From NCBI RefSeq assembly GCF_001431725.1, contig NZ_CP013106.1, positions 3,596,001 through 3,660,000 of the forward strand: 64,000 bases of DNA, in the 5' to 3' direction. This document shows, one piece after another, positions 59,820 through 64,000 of the stretch (its first letter is position 1; the number at the start of each line of letters is the position of its first letter). The DNA comes from Halomonas huangheensis (GTDB lineage Bacteria; Pseudomonadota; Gammaproteobacteria; Pseudomonadales; Halomonadaceae). The position numbers and the translations under genes are program-made. The notes under the pieces are model-generated. The model made no database searches. It worked only from the letters and a program-made list of their open reading frames with translations, and was not told the DNA's origin.

Positions 59820-60242
59820 GGCTCGGACCTCAGGTGTCTATGCATTTTCTTATGCATCTAGCTTTGTGTACAAAAAAATGCAGATTCTTATTTTATTTCT
59901 TTATGTGGAAATTCTTTTCATTAGTTGTATCAGCTGTAAAGCAACGTTACCAGATAATTGGAAAAAAATTCCACAAGCCTTTCTCATACCAGCACAGACG
60001 CAAATCAACTAATTGTTTTAATTAAAAAAATTACAAGAAACTATCTCTCGTCATTCTTCGAAATGAAGCGACGAAACACTGAAAAAGAAAGGGGAAGGAA
60101 CAGAGAAAGACCCTGGAGAGCCCTCGCTGAGGATGTCTTGAGGCGTTGAAAAATAAGTTCCGGATACGAGAAGGTCGCTGTGCATTGTATACATGACCAA
60201 CGCCCCTAAAGGTCGATGATCAATCTCGCCAATGACCGCTTA
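59820..60242. promoter_or_regulatory. Control region of the decarboxylase-like gene, homologous to the gcl control region
   Basis: TTTGTGTACAAA (59863-59874); IclR-type boxes TGGAAATTCTTTTCA (59906-59920, identical to the gcl copy) and TGGAAAAAAATTCCA (59959-59973); GTATAC (60187-60192). GTRTAC-to-GTATAC distance is 321 bp against 323 bp at gcl, and box-to-box distance 53 against 54 bp. Two ATGCAT motifs (59840-59857) lie near the start. A purine-rich stretch (60060-60120) has no counterpart in the gcl copy. No gene is visible. Confidence 0.7.
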
Positions 60243-60292
60243 CAGACACGACGAATGCCCCCGGAACAGAATGCTCCGAGGGCGACGGGTTA
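60243..60292. repeat. 50-bp exact repeat (copy 2), terminator of the hydantoinase gene
   Basis: Identical to 55748-55797; stem GCCCCCGGA (60257-60265) / TCCGAGGGC (60275-60283). On the minus strand it lies about 120 bp past the hydantoinase stop. Confidence 0.95.
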
Positions 60293-60412
60293 TAACCCTG
60301 AAAAACCAGCGTTTCGTCAGAGGATTGTTTCGACAGATAGCCGTTTCTACAGACAATAATATCGAAATCTGAGGTCAACTATCTGTTCAGTGTCGGCAAT
60401 TCCAGGTGGCGC

Positions 60413-61843
60413 TCAGAAGCCCTTACTCATGCCCCGCGGACGTGCCGGTTGTGGTCGCTCGCATTCGAGGAACTGTCCATAGCCCGGGCTCCCTGCCGGG
60501 GCGCCGTCGCGGGATACCACCGTGCCACGGCAAAGGGTCAACACCGGCCTGCCGATCAACTCCAGCCCTTCGTAGGGTGTGTAGTCAACCGCATGATGCA
60601 GGTCCTGATTACGCACGGTAGAGCGTGCTCGAGGATCCCACAGGGTGATGTCGGCATCACTGCCGATAGCAATTGTGCCCTTGCGGGGATAGAGCCCATA
60701 GATCTTCGCCGGATTGGTCGCCGTCAAGGCCACAAAGCGAGTGGCATCGATGCGTTCCTTGATCACTCCTTCGGAGAACAGGATCGATAGTCGTGTCTCC
60801 AGTCCCGGGATCCCGTTGGGGATATGAGTGAAGCTTGCCGACTCACCATTGAGCTTCTTGCCCTTCGGGTCGTCATAGCGAAATGGCGCGTGGTCCGATG
60901 AGAACACCTGAAAGACCCCTGTCTCGAGCGCTTGCCAGACAGCTTCCTGGGCAGCGGGATCTCGGGGTGGCGGGCTACATACACACATGGCGCCATCGAA
61001 TCCTGGTTGATCCAGGTCATCCGCCGTCAACATCAGATACTGGGGACAGGTTTCACCGTAGACCCTCAAGCCACGCCCCTGGGCCCAGCGAATCTGCTCG
61101 ATGGCCTCCGGGCCTGAGACATGCACAATCAACACAGGAACATCGATCAACTCGGCCAACGAAATAGCACGATGAGTGGCCTCACGTTCAGCGATGGATG
61201 AGTGAGCCTCAGCATGAAAGTATGGAGCGGTTTTTCCCTGTTCCTCAAGCAGTTCGGTGAGATAGGCAATGCAGTCAGCATTCTCTGCATGCACCATCAC
61301 CATGCCGCCCTCACGGCGCGCCAGCGCCAGCACGTTGAGTACCTCACGATCATTGAGTTTGAGATCGTCATAGGTCAGATAGATCTTGAACGAGCTGTAC
61401 CCCTCTTCAATCAATGCGGGGAGTTCCTCCTTCAGCACCTTCTCGGTGGGATCCGTGACGATCATGTGGAAGGCATAGTCGACCCAGGCCTTGCCTTCGC
61501 TACGCTGGTGGTAATCCGCCACAGCAGCCCTCAAACTCTGGCCCTTGAACTGGGCCGCAAAGGGAATCACTGTGGTCGTCCCGCCGCATGCTGCTGAACG
61601 CGTCCCGGTATCGAAGTCGTCGGCCATCACCGCTCCATCCCCCAGCGGCTGGTCAAGATGACAGTGCGCATCAATCCCACCAGGCATCACCCAAAGCCCG
61701 TCAGCGTCGATCGTCTCGTCCGCCTCACCGGGCTCCTGACCCAAAGCAACAATACGGCCATCTCGAATACCAATATCCGCGGTGTAGCGATCGGCAGCCG
61801 TAATGATCAGCCCATTCTTGATCAGGGTATCGAACCTTTTCAT
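60413..61843 (-). CDS. hydA: Dihydropyrimidinase / hydantoinase family amidohydrolase
   Basis: A 476-residue cyclic-amidase with a binuclear zinc site: His60 and His62 (DAHCHLDQP), carboxylated Lys153 (SSFKIYLTYDD), His185 (VHAEN), His241 (VHVSG) and Asp317 (SSDHAPF), all at normal spacing. It opens hydantoin, dihydropyrimidine or related cyclic ureide rings to N-carbamoyl acids. It lies 86 bp downstream of the second TRAP set. No N-carbamoylase is in the window, so the pathway beyond ring opening is unknown. A paralogous gene once lay after the first TRAP set. Confidence 0.93.
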   Translation of the reverse strand: MKRFDTLIKNGLIITAADRYTADIGIRDGRIVALGQEPGEADETIDADGLWVMPGGIDAHCHLDQPLGDGAVMADDFDTGTRSAACGGTTTVIPFAAQFKGQSLRAAVADYHQRSEGKAWVDYAFHMIVTDPTEKVLKEELPALIEEGYSSFKIYLTYDDLKLNDREVLNVLALARREGGMVMVHAENADCIAYLTELLEEQGKTAPYFHAEAHSSIAEREATHRAISLAELIDVPVLIVHVSGPEAIEQIRWAQGRGLRVYGETCPQYLMLTADDLDQPGFDGAMCVCSPPPRDPAAQEAVWQALETGVFQVFSSDHAPFRYDDPKGKKLNGESASFTHIPNGIPGLETRLSILFSEGVIKERIDATRFVALTATNPAKIYGLYPRKGTIAIGSDADITLWDPRARSTVRNQDLHHAVDYTPYEGLELIGRPVLTLCRGTVVSRDGAPAGSPGYGQFLECERPQPARPRGMSKGF

Positions 61844-61929
61844 TTCAGCACCGCCTCATTAGTTGTCATTGTCATGGTAAAAATTCATGGCGATTCTTCT
61901 CCCGTGCAGTCTGCTTTAAACCGAGGCCG

Positions 61930-63231
61930 TCAGCCCATGGCCTCCGGTAGCCACAAGACAAGTCCTGGCCACAATATAATCAGTCCAACGAACAGCAGCA
62001 TGATCGCCAGGAATGGCAGACTACCGAGCATCACATCAGAAATGGAGCCCCGACCACGCACCCCTTGCACCACATAAAGGTTCATTCCAATGGGTGGCGT
62101 TATCAGAGAGATTTCCATCATGATGACAAGGAATATTCCGAACCATACCGGATCAAAACCGAACTGCACTACCATCGGCACAACGATGGGAACTGTGGCA
62201 ATCATCATCGACAGGGTCTCAAGGAAACAGCCCAGCACCAGGTAAAAGACCACCAATGCCAGAATGAGACCAATAGGAGAAAGTCCCAACTCCGCCACCC
62301 ATTGGGTCAAGGCATGAGGAATACCGAGAATACCAACGATGTAGTTGAGGAAGAATGCCGCCACGATAATCAGCATGATCATCGCCGTGGTACGCGCCAT
62401 CGACAGAAAACACTCATGCAGCATCGGCCAGCTGAGCTTACGGTTGATCACCGACAGCGCCAGCGCCGCCACTACCCCAAGCGCTGCAGCTTCAGTAGGC
62501 GTCGCCCAACCGCTATAGATGCTGCCCATGACGATGGCAAAGACACAGGCCGGGGGAAGCAGATCCAGCAATGCGGCAAGGCGCGCCCGAAACGGTATGC
62601 GCTCCTCAGCCCTGCCGGCCACTCCCGGTCGTAACACACTGATCGCCATGATGATCAGCATGAAGGCCCCCGCAAGCGCCATGCCCGGCAGAATACCGGC
62701 AATGAACAGCTTACCTATGGAAGTATTGGTAATCGCCCCATAGATGATCATGTTGATGCTGGGTGGGATCAGGATTCCCAGCGTTGCCCCGGCGGCAAGG
62801 GTACCCAGCGCCAGACGCTCACTGTAACCTCGTTCCGAAAATGCCGGTAATGCCACCGTGCCGATCGTCGCTGCGGTAGCTACGGACGATCCTGACATCG
62901 CAGCAAAGACCGACGATGCACCAATATTGGTATGCAACAGCCCACCAGGCAAACGATTCAACCAGACTGACAGAGCATGGTACATGCGATCGGTTATGCC
63001 ACTTCGCAGCAGCAGTTCTCCCAACAGGATGAAAAGTGGAATCGATGTCAGGATGAAGTCATTGAGTGTTCCCCAGAGGGTATCGCCAAACGAATACAAC
63101 AATGGCATCCCCAGATACGTCAGCGTGCCGATCAGGGCTACCGAAAATATCGCCACCGCCACGTGCACACCAATTGCCATCATGCCGAGCATGATCAAGA
63201 AGCCGACCAGAACTTCGAATGCTCCCATCAT
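61930..63231 (-). CDS. dctM: TRAP transporter large membrane subunit (DctM), second paralog
   Basis: A 433-residue paralog of the protein at 55963-57264 with the same motifs and length. Codon use is visibly more A/T-rich at third positions than in the first copy, so the copies have diverged for some time or one came by transfer. It overlaps dctQ by 4 bp. Likely importer of the hydantoinase substrate. Confidence 0.94.
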   Translation of the reverse strand: MMGAFEVLVGFLIMLGMMAIGVHVAVAIFSVALIGTLTYLGMPLLYSFGDTLWGTLNDFILTSIPLFILLGELLLRSGITDRMYHALSVWLNRLPGGLLHTNIGASSVFAAMSGSSVATAATIGTVALPAFSERGYSERLALGTLAAGATLGILIPPSINMIIYGAITNTSIGKLFIAGILPGMALAGAFMLIIMAISVLRPGVAGRAEERIPFRARLAALLDLLPPACVFAIVMGSIYSGWATPTEAAALGVVAALALSVINRKLSWPMLHECFLSMARTTAMIMLIIVAAFFLNYIVGILGIPHALTQWVAELGLSPIGLILALVVFYLVLGCFLETLSMMIATVPIVVPMVVQFGFDPVWFGIFLVIMMEISLITPPIGMNLYVVQGVRGRGSISDVMLGSLPFLAIMLLFVGLIILWPGLVLWLPEAMG

Positions 63232-63854
63232 GTCTGCTGACTCCCGGGAGACGTGACGGATGTGGAGTCACCCTCGTCCCCTCGATAATCCTGCTGTGCC
63301 TGGTTCAACTCGTCCTGCGCCGAACGCGGCCCGAACTCGGTATTGAGCTGAGTTACCTGCCCTCTTGCCAGCAGAACCACTGCTCTCACCGCCAGCAGAG
63401 TGCTCAAGGCCGCGAATACGCCAAGCCCAGCAACCCACAACCCCTGCGGAATCCACAATGGTGTCTGCAAGGGCGTACTGGCCAGGCTACCAAACTCAAG
63501 CGTCTCGGCCAGGGTCTCAGCAGCTCTCCACAACATGAACAGCGAAAAGGCGGCCAACAGCGCCATGGCCAGCGCATTCAGCCCTCCCTGCACTACAACC
63601 GGAAAACGTCCCAACAGAACATCCACCCGGGTATGAGCGCGTTCCAACAAGGTGTAAGCGAGGCTGAATGAGACTCCTGTCGCCAGCACATATCCACCAA
63701 TCTCGTCAGCCCCCTGGAGGGAAAAGGAAAAGACCTTGCGCGCCACCACCTCAAATGTGATCAATATCGCCAGGCCTAATGTGGCATAACCTGCAATTAC
63801 CGCAGCGCCACCTGCCAACCGTTTCGGCAGATAATCAGCGTCATTCTTTCTCAT
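63228..63854 (-). CDS. dctQ: TRAP transporter small membrane subunit (DctQ), second paralog
   Basis: A 208-residue protein with four membrane segments; QGADEIGGYVLATGVSFSLAYTLLERAHTRVDVLL corresponds to the first paralog almost residue for residue, and the acidic tail (NTEFGPRSAQDELNQAQQD) is also conserved. GAGGAC-type ribosome site precedes ATG 63854. Confidence 0.92.
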   Translation of the reverse strand: MRKNDADYLPKRLAGGAAVIAGYATLGLAILITFEVVARKVFSFSLQGADEIGGYVLATGVSFSLAYTLLERAHTRVDVLLGRFPVVVQGGLNALAMALLAAFSLFMLWRAAETLAETLEFGSLASTPLQTPLWIPQGLWVAGLGVFAALSTLLAVRAVVLLARGQVTQLNTEFGPRSAQDELNQAQQDYRGDEGDSTSVTSPGSQQT

Positions 63855-63865
63855 CAGGGTCCTCC

Positions 63866-63894
63866 TGTCTCCTGGAGTCTTGCTCCAGGAGACA
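63866..63894 (-). other. Hairpin between dctP and dctQ, second paralog
   Basis: A perfect 12-bp stem, TGTCTCCTGGAG/CTCCAGGAGACA, with a 5-nt loop. It contains an AGGAG that would be sequestered; it sits just before dctQ. Confidence 0.8.
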
Positions 63895-63899
63895 AGTTC

Positions 63900-64000
63900 C
63901 TACTGGATGGTCAGGTCGGTAGCGGCACCTACGGTCTGGTTCCAGACTGCGGCGCAATCAGGATATTGCCTACCACAATCCTCAGCCCATTTCGGCAACA
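63900..64000 (-). CDS. dctP: TRAP transporter binding protein (DctP), second paralog, C-terminal part
   Basis: The minus-strand frame from the right edge reads LPKWAEDCGRQYPDC, then AAVWNQTVGAATDLTIQ and a TAG at 63900-63902. This matches the C-terminus of the first paralog (LPVWAETCSKQYAAC, ending GLSIQ), including the paired cysteines. Only 33 codons are in the window. Confidence 0.9.
   Translation of the reverse strand, partial: LPKWAEDCGRQYPDCAAVWNQTVGAATDLTIQ

Noticed and set aside
55748..60292. Insertion sequence bounded by the 50-bp repeats
   Set aside because: The repeats are direct, the interval holds TRAP and enzyme genes, and there is no transposase; segmental duplication explains them better.

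Overview
The window reads as chromosome of a moderately halophilic gammaproteobacterium, most likely Halomonadaceae (Halomonas/Chromohalobacter type). This rests on the gene repertoire: a glycine-betaine demethylation cluster, the rpsU-dnaG-rpoD block with divergent tsaD, zwf-pgl-eda with divergent hexR, a ManD/UxuA/UxuB sugar-acid locus and many TRAP transporters. Species cannot be fixed by eye. No phage, IS element, CRISPR array, rRNA or tRNA was recognised.

Layout. (1) 1-8316: end of a betaine catabolism cluster (dgcA, a DUF5943 protein, an M19 dipeptidase-like protein, the GbdR-type regulator) with glutathione-dependent formaldehyde oxidation (adhC, fghA) and a LysR regulator; mtgA sits inside it. 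(2) 8552-16211: a livGFKHM-type ABC transporter, then L-serine dehydratase sdaA with a divergent LysR. Together (1) and (2) can take betaine to glycine, burn the released formaldehyde and run serine to pyruvate. (3) 16328-23079: a membrane protein whose stop codon lies in a 7-bp repeat array, then rpoD, dnaG, rpsU and divergent tsaD. (4) 23371-26637: amidohydrolase, MFS transporter and LysR in one operon. (5) 26787-30796: eda, pgl, zwf and divergent hexR (Entner-Doudoroff entry). (6) 30937-35140: a PhnD-type ABC transporter with a fused double permease, and an EamA exporter. (7) 35155-39069: GntR-modA-modB-modC-DUF192. (8) 39235-48019: uxuA, uxuB, TRAP transporter, L-gulonate 5-dehydrogenase-like enzyme, ManD and GntR, a route from L-gulonate/fructuronate to KDG that would feed eda after phosphorylation; a divergent FMN alpha-hydroxyacid dehydrogenase follows. 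(9) 49545-55336: pyruvate kinase, then gcl-hyi-glxR (glyoxylate to glycerate). (10) 55867-64000: two paralogous TRAP transporters, an arylmalonate-decarboxylase/maleate-isomerase-like protein and a hydantoinase.

The most unusual region is 55337-64000. The two TRAP sets are paralogs. Downstream of the first set lies a 12-codon relic of a hydantoinase C-terminus and a 50-bp block identical to the one after the intact hydantoinase. The control regions of gcl and of the decarboxylase-like gene are also homologous: each carries two IclR-type boxes and two GTATAC-type sites at the same spacing. This suggests one regulon joining uptake and ring opening of a cyclic ureide to glyoxylate assimilation. 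The regulator is not in the window.

Other structure: short tandem repeats (periods 7, 13, 15 and 16) near gene ends and starts, some in frame in signal peptides; a dispersed GTAAGC/AGCTCGTAGC element; a consensus HexR box upstream of pyk; and hairpins after nearly every ABC/TRAP binding-protein gene.
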